Assembly (NCBI GenBank): GCA_963693025.1
Contig: OY843749.1
Span: forward strand, 930,001 to 994,000
Direction: 5' to 3'
From: JAHRAW01 sp963693025
Lineage (GTDB): Bacteria; Pseudomonadota; Gammaproteobacteria; Arenicellales; Poriferihabitantaceae
DNA: 64,000 nucleotides
The notes beneath the pieces were generated by a model. That model was not told the DNA's origin. It saw only the letters and a program-made list of their open reading frames with translations, and searched no databases. The position numbers were made by a program, and so were the translations under genes. Shown one piece after another: positions 32,928 to 42,184 of this stretch; position 1 is the stretch's first letter, and each line of letters opens with the position of its first letter.

Positions 32928-33218
32928 ATGATTCGAATCAACTGCCCCTTCTGCGGCGAGCGCGACCACAGCGAATTCACCTACGGCGGTGACGGCTCGG
33001 TCGACTACCCGCCGCTCGACGCGCCCGCCGAGGAATGGCACGACGCGGTGTTTCTGCGCGAAAACCCGCGCGGTGTGCAACTCGAAACTTGGCAGCATGT
33101 CAGCGGCTGCCGAAGTTGGTTGCTGCTTGAGCGCGACACCGTGACGCATGCGATTCATTCGGTGCGCGCGGCGCATCCCGGCATCGCGGCGGCGCTTGAA
33201 AAAGAGCGCAGGCGATGA
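32928..33218 (+). CDS. mgdB: N-methylglutamate dehydrogenase subunit B (sarcosine oxidase delta-like)
   Basis: A 96-aa protein starting MIRINCPFCGERDHSEFTYG with the CPFCG zinc-binding motif, then EWHDAVFLRENPRG, LETWQHVSGCRSWLLLERDT and ATHAIHSV-like sequence, the SoxD pattern. It is the small zinc subunit of the heterotetramer. It starts 9 bp after mgdA and overlaps mgdC by ATGA at 33215-33218. Confidence 0.88.
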   Translation: MIRINCPFCGERDHSEFTYGGDGSVDYPPLDAPAEEWHDAVFLRENPRGVQLETWQHVSGCRSWLLLERDTVTHAIHSVRAAHPGIAAALEKERRR

Positions 33219-36200
33219 GCGCACGACAACCCGGCGGCGGGCGCATCGACCGCTCGCAAACGATTGCCTTCCGGTGGAACGGCAAAGAACTCACCGGTCA
33301 CCCCGGCGACACGCTGGCGTCCGCTTTGCTCGCCAACGACGTGCAACTCGTCGGGCGCAGTTTCAAATACCACCGCCCGCGCGGCGTCATGTCCGCCGGG
33401 GTCGAGGAGTCCGGCGCGCTGGTCACCGTCGGCGAGGGCGCGCGCCGCGACCCGAACGTCAAAGCGACCACGCAGGAGTTATACCCCGGACTGGTCGCGT
33501 CGAGCCAAAACGCCACGCCCGGCGTGCGCTTCGACATCGGCGCGCTCGCCAACTTGTTCAGCCGCTTTCTGCCCGCCGGTTTCTACTACAAGACCTTCAT
33601 GGGACCGCGCATCGCGCACAAGAAAGGCGGCGGCACCGCGATGTGGATGCGCTATGAAAAAATCATCCGCAAGGCGGCGGGCATGGGCGAGGCGTCGCGC
33701 CAACCCGACCCCGACCAATATGAACACGGGCACGACTTCTGCGATGTGTTGGTGGTCGGCGCCGGTCCCGCCGGCTTGTCGGCGGCGGCGGTGGCGGCGC
33801 GCGCCGGGTTGGATGTGTTGTTGGTCGAGCAAGCGCCCGAACTCGGCGGCGACCTGTTGAGCGAGCCGGTTACACACGCGCAAGCCGAGAGCCAACTGGC
33901 GGGATTGATTGCCGAAGCGCGCTCAGCCGGCGCGCGGGTGATGACCCGAACCACCGCTTTCGGTTTATACGATGGCGGCGTCGCCGGCTTGCTGGAGCGC
34001 GTCACCGACCACCTCGCCAACCCCGCCCGACACCAACCGCGCCAGCGCTTTTGGACGGTGCGCGCCAAACGCATCATCATCGCCGCCGGCGCGCTCGAGC
34101 GCCACCTCGCCTTCGGCAACAACGACCGCCCCGGCGTGATGACCGCAACCGCCGGGCGCACTTACTTAAACCACTACGGCGTGCTGCCCGGCGCGCGCGT
34201 CGTGGTCGCCACCAACAACGATTCGGCGTACCAAGCCGCGGTCGACCTCGCGGGCGCGGGCGCCGAGGTGGTTTTGCTCGATGCGCGGCACGCGGTTGAT
34301 GACGAGTTACACCGCTTCGCCCGCAACGCCGGGGTGGCGCTGCGTATGGACAGCGCCCCGCTGAAAGCGCTCGGCGGCTGGCGCGTGAGGGCGTTGCAAC
34401 TAGCGGTGGCGGACGGCGAGCGCTGGACGCGCGGCGGCGTCGAGCCGTGCGACTCGCTGCTGGTGTCCGGCGGCTGGTCGCCGACCATTCACCTGCATTC
34501 CCATCGCGGCGTTGCGCCGGTCTGGAACGATGAACTGGCGTGCTTCCTCGCCGGGCAAAGCCAAAGCGGTGAGCCGATTGTGATGGCGGGCGCGGCGGCG
34601 GGGATTTGGACTACCGCCGAATGCGTGGCCTCCGGAAGAGCCGCCGCCGGCATTGCCATCGCCGCCACTAACGGAGCGACCGAAACCGCCCCCGTGCCAC
34701 CCCCCGCCGCCGGCGGCTGGCGCAATCCGATTCGACCGCTGTATGAAATCCGCGCGCCGGGCGTCAAGTTGAAGTCGCTGGTTGACCCGCAAAACGACGT
34801 GACCGCCGACGATGTGCGCCTCGCGCAGCGCGAAGGCTTCACCTCGGTCGAGCATCTCAAGCGCTACACCACGCTCGGGATGGCGACCGATGGCGGCAAG
34901 ATGGGCAACGTGATTGGCTTGGCGCTCATGGCTGAGGCGCTCGGCGGCACGATTCCGCAAGTCGGAGCAACCGTGTTCAGGCCGCCGTATACCCCGGTCT
35001 CACTCGGCGCGTTGCGCGGGCGGAGCGTGGATGCGCATTTTCGCCCGCTACGCCGCACGCCGTTGCACGAATGGAATCTCAAGCACGGCGCGACGATGAC
35101 GATGGCGGGGCTATGGCATCGACCGTGGTATTTCGCCCGCGCCGGCGAGGGGCTTGAGCAAGCCTATGTGCGCGAGGCGGCCACCGTCCGGGAGACGGTC
35201 GGGCTTTGCGACGTCACTTCGCTCGGCAAAATCGCGGTGCAGGGTCCCGACGCCGCCGAGTTTCTCGACCGAATCTACACCAACCGCTTCGCCAAACTGG
35301 CGGTCGGCAAGGCGCGTTACGGCATCATGCTGCGCGACGACGGGCTGGTGCTGGACGACGGCACCACCTGGCGCCTGTCCGCCACCGACTACTTCATGAC
35401 CACCACCACCGCGCACGCCGCCAAGGTGATGGTCTGGCTTGAGGAGTTGTTGCACACCCGCTGGCCCGCATTGCGGGTGCATCTGACATCGGTGTCCGAG
35501 CAGTGGGCGGGATGCGCGCTCGCCGGACCGAAGTCCCGTGAAACCCTGAGCGCTTGCCTCAAAGCGCCCGAAGCGGTGTCCGACGAGGCGCTGCCGTTTA
35601 TGGGCGTGCTTGAGACCGCGCTCAACGTCGGCGGCGGCGTGGAATGCCGCATCGCGCGCATCAGTTTTTCCGGCGAAATGGCGTATGAAGTGTATGTGCC
35701 GTCGGACCACGCGCCCGCCATGATGGACGCGTTGTGGGCGGCGGCTGAGCCGCGCGGCGGTTGCCTGTACGGCTTGGAAGCGCTCGGCGCGCTGCGCATC
35801 GAGAAGGGGCATGTGACCGGCGCCGAGTTGGACGGGCGCGTGACCCTGGACGACGCCGGGCTCGGCAAGATGGCGCCGCCCGACAAACCCTTCATCGGCA
35901 ACGCGCTGCGCAAGCGCCCCGAATTGCTGCGCGAAGACCGCCCGCGGCTGGTTGGCATCGCGCCCAAAAATCGGGGCGACACTTTCAACGCCGGCGCCAT
36001 CCTGTGCGCGGCGCGGCGGGTGTCCGGGCACGGCGAAGGCTGGATTACGGCGGTCACGCATTCGCCGGCGCTGGGGCATTGGATTGGGCTCGGGTTCATT
36101 GCGGGCGGGCATGCGGCGTGGCGGGACAAGCCGGCGGTCGCGGCGGACCCGGTGCGCAAGGGCGCGGCGACTGTGGAGGTGGAAATCACCAGCCCGCATT

Positions 36201-36235
36201 TCTTCGACCCCGGCGGGGAGCGGATGCGTGGCTGA
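33215..36235 (+). CDS. mgdC: N-methylglutamate dehydrogenase subunit C (sarcosine oxidase alpha-like)
   Basis: The 1006-aa large subunit has an N-terminal ferredoxin-like domain without the cluster cysteines (AFRWNGKELTGHPGDTLASA, GRSFKYHRPRGVMSAG), an NAD(P)-type Rossmann fold DVLVVGAGPAGLSAAAVAA (from about 177), a middle pyridine-nucleotide domain, and a C-terminal aminomethyltransferase (GCV_T) domain from about residue 620 (GLCDVTSLGKIAVQGPDAAE, GLEALGALRIEKGH). The GCV_T part hands the C1 unit to tetrahydrofolate. Length matches SoxA (about 1000). Confidence 0.9.
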   Translation: MSARQPGGGRIDRSQTIAFRWNGKELTGHPGDTLASALLANDVQLVGRSFKYHRPRGVMSAGVEESGALVTVGEGARRDPNVKATTQELYPGLVASSQNATPGVRFDIGALANLFSRFLPAGFYYKTFMGPRIAHKKGGGTAMWMRYEKIIRKAAGMGEASRQPDPDQYEHGHDFCDVLVVGAGPAGLSAAAVAARAGLDVLLVEQAPELGGDLLSEPVTHAQAESQLAGLIAEARSAGARVMTRTTAFGLYDGGVAGLLERVTDHLANPARHQPRQRFWTVRAKRIIIAAGALERHLAFGNNDRPGVMTATAGRTYLNHYGVLPGARVVVATNNDSAYQAAVDLAGAGAEVVLLDARHAVDDELHRFARNAGVALRMDSAPLKALGGWRVRALQLAVADGERWTRGGVEPCDSLLVSGGWSPTIHLHSHRGVAPVWNDELACFLAGQSQSGEPIVMAGAAAGIWTTAECVASGRAAAGIAIAATNGATETAPVPPPAAGGWRNPIRPLYEIRAPGVKLKSLVDPQNDVTADDVRLAQREGFTSVEHLKRYTTLGMATDGGKMGNVIGLALMAEALGGTIPQVGATVFRPPYTPVSLGALRGRSVDAHFRPLRRTPLHEWNLKHGATMTMAGLWHRPWYFARAGEGLEQAYVREAATVRETVGLCDVTSLGKIAVQGPDAAEFLDRIYTNRFAKLAVGKARYGIMLRDDGLVLDDGTTWRLSATDYFMTTTTAHAAKVMVWLEELLHTRWPALRVHLTSVSEQWAGCALAGPKSRETLSACLKAPEAVSDEALPFMGVLETALNVGGGVECRIARISFSGEMAYEVYVPSDHAPAMMDALWAAAEPRGGCLYGLEALGALRIEKGHVTGAELDGRVTLDDAGLGKMAPPDKPFIGNALRKRPELLREDRPRLVGIAPKNRGDTFNAGAILCAARRVSGHGEGWITAVTHSPALGHWIGLGFIAGGHAAWRDKPAVAADPVRKGAATVEVEITSPHFFDPGGERMRG

Positions 36236-36818
36236 CAGGGCTGACAGGGCTGAGCGAGTTTCCGCGTTGCACGGACACGATGCCGGCGCGGCGGGCGAGG
36301 CGGGCGCGGCGGGCGAGGCAGGGGTTGTGTTGCATGAAGTCCGCGACCTGCGCCTGCATCAGATTGCCGCGTGGCCCGACACCTTGACGTTGGTTGCGGA
36401 AAAAGCGGCCACCGCCGCCGGCGTAAAAACCGCGCCCACATTCGGCGCCGGCGCCGCCAATGCCGCGAAACAAAGCGCCCTGCTCCGCGTCGAGCCATTG
36501 AAGTGGTGGCTACTCGGCGAACAAGCCCCGCAACTCAACCCCGACCACGGAACCACCCTCGACCTGTCGCATTCGCGCACGCACTTGCGAATCACCGGCA
36601 AGCAAGCCGCACCGCTACTCAACCGCCACCTTCCACTGGACTTGCGCGAAACCTCCTTCGCCGAAGGCGCGGTCGCATCAAGCGCGCTACACCATGTCGG
36701 CGTAACCCTGTGGCGCTCGCAACAAGGCTACGAGTTGTTCATCCCACGCGGATTTGCGCTGTCCGTCTGGGAAGTGCTGTTGCAAACCGCAGCGCAGTTC
36801 GGTGTTGAAATCGTTTGA
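36228..36818 (+). CDS. mgdD: N-methylglutamate dehydrogenase subunit D (sarcosine oxidase gamma-like)
   Basis: The 196-aa gamma subunit has LHEVRDLRLHQIAAWPDTL, EPLKWWLLGE, TLDLSHSRTHLRITG, LNRHLPLDLRETSF and SSALHHVGVTLWR, the SoxG pattern. GTG 36228 lies behind GGCGGGGAGCGG and overlaps the mgdC end by 8 bp; the longer upstream frame is inside mgdC. The first 35 residues are low complexity (DRADRAERV, AGAAGEAGAAGEAG) encoded by short tandem repeats, so the exact start is uncertain. Confidence 0.78.
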   Translation: MADRADRAERVSALHGHDAGAAGEAGAAGEAGVVLHEVRDLRLHQIAAWPDTLTLVAEKAATAAGVKTAPTFGAGAANAAKQSALLRVEPLKWWLLGEQAPQLNPDHGTTLDLSHSRTHLRITGKQAAPLLNRHLPLDLRETSFAEGAVASSALHHVGVTLWRSQQGYELFIPRGFALSVWEVLLQTAAQFGVEIV

Positions 36819-36931
36819 TTGTTTTTTGTTTGTCCGCTTTGCTTAATAGCCCCCCAAATTCAATAGCAAGACACACAAAAAATCCGCATAATACCCATTC
36901 AACAATCCGCACCGCCGCCCAATCCAACGCC

Positions 36932-37966
36932 ATGACAACACCACCGCCACCGCCACCGGTCAAAATCGCCTGCGACAACATCTGGAAACTCTACGGCAAA
37001 AATCCGCGGGAGTTTTTTCAGCGGCACGACCATAACCCGGACGAAGCGGCGCTCAAGTCGGGCGGCTACATACCGGCGGTTCGCAGCGCCACCTTTGATG
37101 TGTATGAAGGCGAGATTTTGGTGGTGATGGGGCTGAGCGGCTCGGGCAAGTCCACGCTGGTGCGTTGCTTGTCGCGCTTGATTGAGCCGACGCATGGGCG
37201 CGTGATGTTCGACGGCGCGGATTTGCTGCAAGCCACGCCGCGGGAGATGATCGACATTCGGCGGCACAAGATGGGCATGGTGTTCCAACACTTCGCGTTG
37301 CTGCCGCACCGAACGGTCATCGAAAACATCGCCTTTCCCCTCGAAGTGCAGGGCGTTGACCGCGCCGGTCGGGAGAAAAAGGCGCGCGAAATCATACAAA
37401 TAGTCGGCTTGACTGGCCGCGAAAACTACTACCCGAGCGAACTGTCCGGCGGCCAGCAACAACGCGTCGGGCTGGCGCGCTCGCTTTGCATCGACCCGGA
37501 AGTTTGGTTTCTGGACGAGCCGTTTTCCGCGCTTGACCCGCTCATCCGCAAAGAATTACAGGATGAATTTCTGCGCTTGCAATCATTGCTCTCGCGCCGC
37601 ACCATCGTTTTCATCACGCACGATTTTGACGAAGCGATAAAACTCGCCGACCGCATCGCCATCATGTATGACGGCTTGATCGTGCAAATCGGCACCGCCG
37701 AGGAATTGATTACGCAACCGGCGACCGACTATGTCGCCGAGTTCACCAAAGACGTGCCGCGCTCCAAGTTGCTGCATGTATACAGCATCATGGACGCGCC
37801 GAGCGAGCAGGCGCGCGCGGATGTCAGCGTGCCGGCGAACGCGCGCGTGGCGGAGGTCGCGGCGCGCGTGCTGGAGGGCAACCATATCGCGCGCGTGGTT
37901 GACGCCGATGGCAAAGTGGTCGGTTGCCTGAAGCCCAAGCGCCTGCTTGAAGTCTTGTTCTCCTGA
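36932..37966 (+). CDS. Glycine betaine/proline-type ABC transporter ATP-binding protein
   Basis: A 344-aa ATPase of the ProV/OpuAA type: KIACDNIWKLYGKNPREFF, Walker A VMGLSGSGKSTLVRCLSRL, GMVFQHFALLPHRTVIEN, signature LSGGQQQRVGLARSL, Walker B EVWFLDEPFSALDPLIR and FITHDFDEAIKLADRIAI. A C-terminal part (VPANARVAEVAARVLEGNHI) resembles one CBS-like repeat. It drives uptake of quaternary or tertiary amines. ATG 36932 is preferred over the upstream frame, which lies in a Pro/Asn-rich non-coding stretch. Next to the methylamine operon, betaine or similar methylated amines are a likely substrate. Confidence 0.88.
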   Translation: MTTPPPPPPVKIACDNIWKLYGKNPREFFQRHDHNPDEAALKSGGYIPAVRSATFDVYEGEILVVMGLSGSGKSTLVRCLSRLIEPTHGRVMFDGADLLQATPREMIDIRRHKMGMVFQHFALLPHRTVIENIAFPLEVQGVDRAGREKKAREIIQIVGLTGRENYYPSELSGGQQQRVGLARSLCIDPEVWFLDEPFSALDPLIRKELQDEFLRLQSLLSRRTIVFITHDFDEAIKLADRIAIMYDGLIVQIGTAEELITQPATDYVAEFTKDVPRSKLLHVYSIMDAPSEQARADVSVPANARVAEVAARVLEGNHIARVVDADGKVVGCLKPKRLLEVLFS

Positions 37967-37981
37967 CGCGCCGCCGCGGTT

Positions 37982-39976
37982 TTGAACGCCCCCGAATCAA
38001 CGCCCGACACCGCCAAGCGCACGCCGTGGATGGCGCCGGCGGTCGTGCTGGCGCCGTTTGTGGCATTGATTGCGTTCAAATCGTGGCTACCGGGCTGGGT
38101 GGTCACGCCGCCCAAAAGTTGCCTCGGCGGCTGCGCCGAAATAGAAGGCATGCTGCCGTTCGTGGACTGGGTGAACGCCGTCATCGACTTCTTGCGCAAA
38201 TACGAATTCTTTGGCGCATTCACATTCAAGGACATCACGCGCGCGATTTCAAGCGGCATCGAAGTGCCGTTGCAGTTCACCGAAAACCTGCTGCACAAAG
38301 GATTTGAAAACTGGGACATCGCGCCAGTTTCCTGGCTACTGGTGGTCGGGCTGGCGGCGATTTACGGCTGGCGTTTGAAAGGCTGGCGGCTGGCGCTGCT
38401 GGGCGGCGGTTGTTTCTTCTATCTGGCGCTTTTCAGCCGCCGCGGAATCTGGGAACTGGCGATGCAAACCTTGTCGGCGATTTCGGTGTCGGCGCCGCTC
38501 GCCGGTTTAATCGGCGTCAGCCTCGGCATCCTCGCGGCAAAAAGCAAAAGCGCGGAGCGCATCCTGTGGCCCATACTCAACATCCTGCAATCGCTGCCGC
38601 ATTTTTCCTACCTCATCATCGTCGCCATTTTTTTCGGCGTCGGCTCCAAAGCCGGCGTCATCGCCACCGTGATTTTCGCCTTCCCGCCGATGACGCGCCT
38701 CGCGCTCCTCGGCATCAAGGGCATTCCGAGGGAAATAATAGAAGCCGGCATCATGGCCGGTTGCACGCCGCGGCAAATGCTGTTCAAAGTGGAGATTCCG
38801 GCGGCGCGCCCGGCGCTGATGCTGGGCGTGAACCAAGTCATCATGCAATGCCTGGCGATGGTGGTCATCGCCTCGTTTATCGGCCAATCGGGGCTCGGCC
38901 ACGACCTGCTCACGCGCCTGCAGCGCCTCGCCATCGGGCAGGCGTTTGAAGTCGGCGTGGCGGTGGTGTTCATCGCCATCGCGCTCGACCGCTTCAGCCA
39001 GGCAATGGCGGAAAAACAGCCGCATCATGTGACCGAGGGCGCGCTGTGGATGCGCTATCCGGGGCTGTGCGCGGCGGGCGTGCTGATGGTCTGCGTGTTC
39101 GGCTTGTCGTTCGTCACGCCGCACATCACCCAATTCCCGCACGAACTCACGATTAGCACGTCGGTCTTCTGGGACGCCATCGTGGATTACATCACGCTGC
39201 ATTTCTACGCGCCCCTCGGCATCTTCCGCGACGGCTTTCTGATCTATGTTTTGATCCCGGTGCGCTCCGCCATCACCTCCATTCCGTGGGTTGCCATCAT
39301 CGCCCTGGTGGCGTGCGTGGGCTGGCGGTTGGGCGGCTGGAAACTGGCGCTGACGGTGGCATCGTTTGTGTTTTTTATCGCCGCATCCGGCTACTGGGTG
39401 CGCGCGCTCATCACGCTTTACATGGTCGTCGTGTCGCTGCTCATCTGCGCCCTTATCGGCATCCCGCTCGGCATCTGGGCGTCGCGGCGCGACGCCACCA
39501 CGCGCTGGGTTCAAAACCTGTGCGACACGATGCAAACCTTTCCGTCGTTCATCTACCTGTTGCCGGTGGTGATGCTGTTTCAAATCGGCGATGTCGCGGC
39601 GATCTTCGCCATCATCGTATACGCCTGCATCCCGATAACGCGCTACACGATTTTCGGCTTGCGCGGCGTCCCGCAAAACATCATCGAAGCGGCCATCACC
39701 TCCGGATGCACACCGCGCCAAATTTTATGGAAGGTGCGAATGCCGATTGCGTTTCCGCAAATCCTGCTGGGGCTGAATCAAACCCTGATGTTTTCGCTGT
39801 TCATGGTCATGATCGCCGGCTTCATCGGCACGGTCGACCTCTCCCAGGAAATTTTCCGCGCGCTCACCTTCAACGACGGCGGCAAAGGCTTGGTCATCGG
39901 TTTATGCGTGGCATTCATCGGCCTGACCGCCGACCGTTTGCTGGTCGCATGGGCGGACAAACGCCGCAAGGCATAG
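37982..39976 (+). CDS. Glycine betaine-type ABC transporter permease, double-length fusion
   Basis: The 664-aa inner-membrane protein contains two ProW-like permease domains in tandem. The first has the EAA loop IIEAGIMAGCTPRQMLFKVE, the second IIEAAITSGCTPRQILWKVR; each is followed by an A/G-rich transmembrane block. A soluble stretch with CLGGCAEIE lies near the N-terminus. A single chain could form the whole membrane pore. The start is TTG 37982, 15 bp after the ATPase stop; a later ATG (38030) is possible. Bidirectional terminators follow. Confidence 0.85.
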   Translation: MNAPESTPDTAKRTPWMAPAVVLAPFVALIAFKSWLPGWVVTPPKSCLGGCAEIEGMLPFVDWVNAVIDFLRKYEFFGAFTFKDITRAISSGIEVPLQFTENLLHKGFENWDIAPVSWLLVVGLAAIYGWRLKGWRLALLGGGCFFYLALFSRRGIWELAMQTLSAISVSAPLAGLIGVSLGILAAKSKSAERILWPILNILQSLPHFSYLIIVAIFFGVGSKAGVIATVIFAFPPMTRLALLGIKGIPREIIEAGIMAGCTPRQMLFKVEIPAARPALMLGVNQVIMQCLAMVVIASFIGQSGLGHDLLTRLQRLAIGQAFEVGVAVVFIAIALDRFSQAMAEKQPHHVTEGALWMRYPGLCAAGVLMVCVFGLSFVTPHITQFPHELTISTSVFWDAIVDYITLHFYAPLGIFRDGFLIYVLIPVRSAITSIPWVAIIALVACVGWRLGGWKLALTVASFVFFIAASGYWVRALITLYMVVVSLLICALIGIPLGIWASRRDATTRWVQNLCDTMQTFPSFIYLLPVVMLFQIGDVAAIFAIIVYACIPITRYTIFGLRGVPQNIIEAAITSGCTPRQILWKVRMPIAFPQILLGLNQTLMFSLFMVMIAGFIGTVDLSQEIFRALTFNDGGKGLVIGLCVAFIGLTADRLLVAWADKRRKA

Positions 39977-39994
39977 GCGCAACGCCCAATAAAA

Positions 39995-40016
39995 AGCCGG
40001 CCACTGAGGGCCGGCT
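39995..40016 (-). terminator. Rho-independent terminator for the betaine-binding protein gene
   Basis: AGCCGGCC (39995-40002) pairs with GGCCGGCT (40009-40016) with a 6-nt loop. Read on the minus strand it is followed by TTTTT, which suits the convergent gene at 40058-41002. Confidence 0.8.
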
Positions 40017-40020
40017 CATC

Positions 40021-40055
40021 AAAACCCGCCACGCAAGCGTGGCGCCGGGTTTTTC
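40021..40055 (+). terminator. Rho-independent terminator for the permease operon
   Basis: A hairpin AAACCCG-CCACGC-AA-GCGTGG-CGC-CGGGTTT is followed by TTTTT on the plus strand. It ends the ATPase-permease transcript. Together with 39995-40016 it isolates two convergent transcripts. Confidence 0.8.
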
Positions 40056-40057
40056 GT

Positions 40058-41002
40058 TTACTTAATCCATTCCTGCCAGCGGCTTTCGTTCTCCGCCAGC
40101 CATTTATCCGCCGCATCGGAGACTTCCATTCCGTCGGTGTCAACGAAGTTGGATTGCTGGGCGACATCCAGATTGCTGAAATTGATTTTCTGCGCAACCG
40201 CATACGCTTTCGGATGCTCGTCCCGGAATTGATGCGACACGCCGATTTTCAAGTAGCCACCGGTGGGGTTGCCGCAATCGTATTTCGCGTCCGGGTTGAT
40301 TCCCCATGAAGCGTCTTCGGTGCACTTCGGATCGTAGGCGGGAAACTCCACGAACTCGCCCTCGTGCAACGCTTCGATAAAGTTGGGTGTCCAGTTGAAC
40401 AGCACCACGGGTTTGTTCTGCTTGATGCCGGATTCCAACTCAGCCCAAATCGCGGCGGCGGAGCCGGCGTTTTTAACCACGAAGTTCATCTTCAACGCTT
40501 CGACTTTTTCGGCGTCGTTCTTAAGCCAGTCCACCGGTCCGCCGATAAACACACCCTTGCCGCCGGAATCGGCGCGCGCGAATTGATCCGCGCAGGCGTC
40601 CAGCGCTTTCCAGTCGGGCAGCCCGGGGCAACTCTCTTTGACATGCGCCGGATACCACCACTCTTCGCGGGTCTTTGCGTCGTGCGTCACCAGGTCCACC
40701 ACGCAACCTTCGCCGACGACTTTTTCAAACGCCGCGCCGAATGCGCCCTGCCAAACCTCGTGCACAATATCAATGTCGTTTTCGCACATCGATTGATAGA
40801 CCGTCTGGCTGTCAATGGGGACATAATTGACTTTTTCGCCGACCTTCTCAAATAGTTTGCCGACGATCTCCGCGCCAACCAACTGGCTCGACCAGTTATG
40901 CGTTGGAATGTTAATCGCGGTACCGGCGCCGGCGCCGGCGCTGAATGACAACAACAATCCGCCGACGGCGACGATGCTGCTTTGTTTGATTCTAATACCC
41001 AT
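40058..41002 (-). CDS. Glycine betaine-type ABC transporter substrate-binding protein
   Basis: The 314-aa periplasmic protein has a signal peptide (IVAVGGLLLSFSAGAGAG) and the OpuAC/ProX fold: INIPTHNWSSQLVGAEIVGK, the aromatic ligand-box Trp residues in HEVWQGAF, EWWYPAHV and FNWTPNF, and KIGVSHQFRD. A strong ribosome site (GAGGAGG) precedes ATG 41000-41002. It is convergent with the ATPase-permease genes instead of in the same operon. Substrate (betaine, choline or dimethylsulfoniopropionate type) is not resolved. Confidence 0.87.
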   Translation of the reverse strand: MGIRIKQSSIVAVGGLLLSFSAGAGAGTAINIPTHNWSSQLVGAEIVGKLFEKVGEKVNYVPIDSQTVYQSMCENDIDIVHEVWQGAFGAAFEKVVGEGCVVDLVTHDAKTREEWWYPAHVKESCPGLPDWKALDACADQFARADSGGKGVFIGGPVDWLKNDAEKVEALKMNFVVKNAGSAAAIWAELESGIKQNKPVVLFNWTPNFIEALHEGEFVEFPAYDPKCTEDASWGINPDAKYDCGNPTGGYLKIGVSHQFRDEHPKAYAVAQKINFSNLDVAQQSNFVDTDGMEVSDAADKWLAENESRWQEWIK

Positions 41003-41275
41003 CTGTGTACCTCCTCATGGTTGATGTAATCGGATTTAGCCACGCGATACTACAACAGGGGGGTCGAAAATTATACCCTGTCAATAGACCATTCCTATAC
41101 CAAACCAATGAATTGCGCGAAACAATCAACGCGCCGACCGCCATCCACCGCGGTTTTGCCCCAAAACTATACCAACTTGAACTGCCGGCGCGCCCGCCTG
41201 ACCGGCGTTCCCGCCGCTGGAAATCGGGTATAGTGGCAACCCGTTGAATTACCGGCGACAGCCCGACCGCCTGCC

Positions 41276-42085
41276 ATGATCAAACTCGCTATCGCCGGCG
41301 CCGCCGGGCGCATGGGGTGCGCGCTCATCCGCGCCGCCGCGCGCACCGATGGCGTTGAAGTCACCGCCGCCATCGAACATAAATCCAATCCGGCGCTGGG
41401 AAAAGATGCGGGCGCGCTTGCCGGCGGCGGCGACATCGGCGTTCCGTTGCGCGCCGAAGTGGACGGCGATTTCGACCTGCTGCTCGAATTCACCACGCCG
41501 GCGGCCACGCTGGAACACCTCAAACGTTGCCGGCAGTTGTCGCGCGGCATGGTCATCGGAACCACCGGCATCGACACCGATGGCAGAGAGCAAATCCGCC
41601 GGGCGGCGAACGACATCCCCATCGTCCTCGCCGCCAATACCAGCATCGGCATCAACCTGTGCCTCGCCCTGCTGGAAACCGCCGGCAAGGTGCTCGGTCC
41701 GCTGACCGACATTGAAATCGTCGAATCGCATCACCGCCACAAAGTCGACGCCCCTTCGGGAACCGCGCTGCTACTGGCGCAAGCAGTGGCAAAACCCCTC
41801 AACAAAGACATCGCCAAAGACGGCGTATTCACCCGCCACGGCCACACCGGCGAACGCCAAACCGGCACCATCGGCTTCTCCACCATCCGCGGCGGCGACA
41901 TCGCCGGCGAACACACCGTCATGTTCATCGGCGACAGCGAGCGCGTAGAAATAACCCACCGAGCCACCAACCGAAAAATCTTCGCCACCGGCGCAATAAA
42001 AGCCACCCAATGGCTCGCCGGGCAACCGCCGGGGTTGTATTCGATGGGTGATGTGCTTGGGATTAACGCGAGCGAAGCCTTGTAG
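41276..42085 (+). CDS. dapB: 4-hydroxy-tetrahydrodipicolinate reductase
   Basis: The 269-aa enzyme reduces HTPA with NAD(P)H in lysine and diaminopimelate synthesis. It shows KLAIAGAAGRMGCALIRAA (nucleotide fold), GTTGID, the catalytic SHHRHKVDAPSGTALLLAQA, and RGGDIAGEHTVMFIGDSE. Length is normal. The 272-bp upstream region has GGGTATAGT near 41228 as a possible -10. The gene is followed at once by the truncated accessory fragment on the other strand. Confidence 0.95.
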   Translation: MIKLAIAGAAGRMGCALIRAAARTDGVEVTAAIEHKSNPALGKDAGALAGGGDIGVPLRAEVDGDFDLLLEFTTPAATLEHLKRCRQLSRGMVIGTTGIDTDGREQIRRAANDIPIVLAANTSIGINLCLALLETAGKVLGPLTDIEIVESHHRHKVDAPSGTALLLAQAVAKPLNKDIAKDGVFTRHGHTGERQTGTIGFSTIRGGDIAGEHTVMFIGDSERVEITHRATNRKIFATGAIKATQWLAGQPPGLYSMGDVLGINASEAL

Positions 42086-42184
42086 TGTCACTAATTCAGG
42101 AAACCTTTTTAAGAAAATATCGTTGACAAAAACTTCCTGGTTGCAGAGAAATTCCAGATCAATGTAGTTTGGAATACCCCTCAT
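42086..42184 (-). pseudogene. Truncated second gene of the helicase accessory operon
   Basis: ATG 42184 directly follows the helicase stop (TAAATG) and reads MRGIPNYIDLEFLCNQEVFV, then NDIFLKRFPELV. The AT-rich DNA stops at the end of dapB, after which the frame only continues as dapB antisense. The gene has therefore lost everything after about 33 codons. I do not recognise the family. Confidence 0.6.

Noticed and set aside
31647..36818. Genuine sarcosine oxidase operon for betaine breakdown
   Set aside because: Not excluded, but gmaS with mgsABC in the same operon fits N-methylglutamate dehydrogenase better; the neighbouring betaine transporter is the only argument for sarcosine.
38507..39721. 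404-codon minus-strand frame opposite the betaine permease
   Set aside because: Extremely Arg/His/Asp-rich, typical of antisense of membrane protein codons.
41003..41275. A gene in the proX-dapB gap
   Set aside because: The 80-codon plus-strand frame from 41005 has no ribosome site or recognisable sequence and covers the divergent promoter region.
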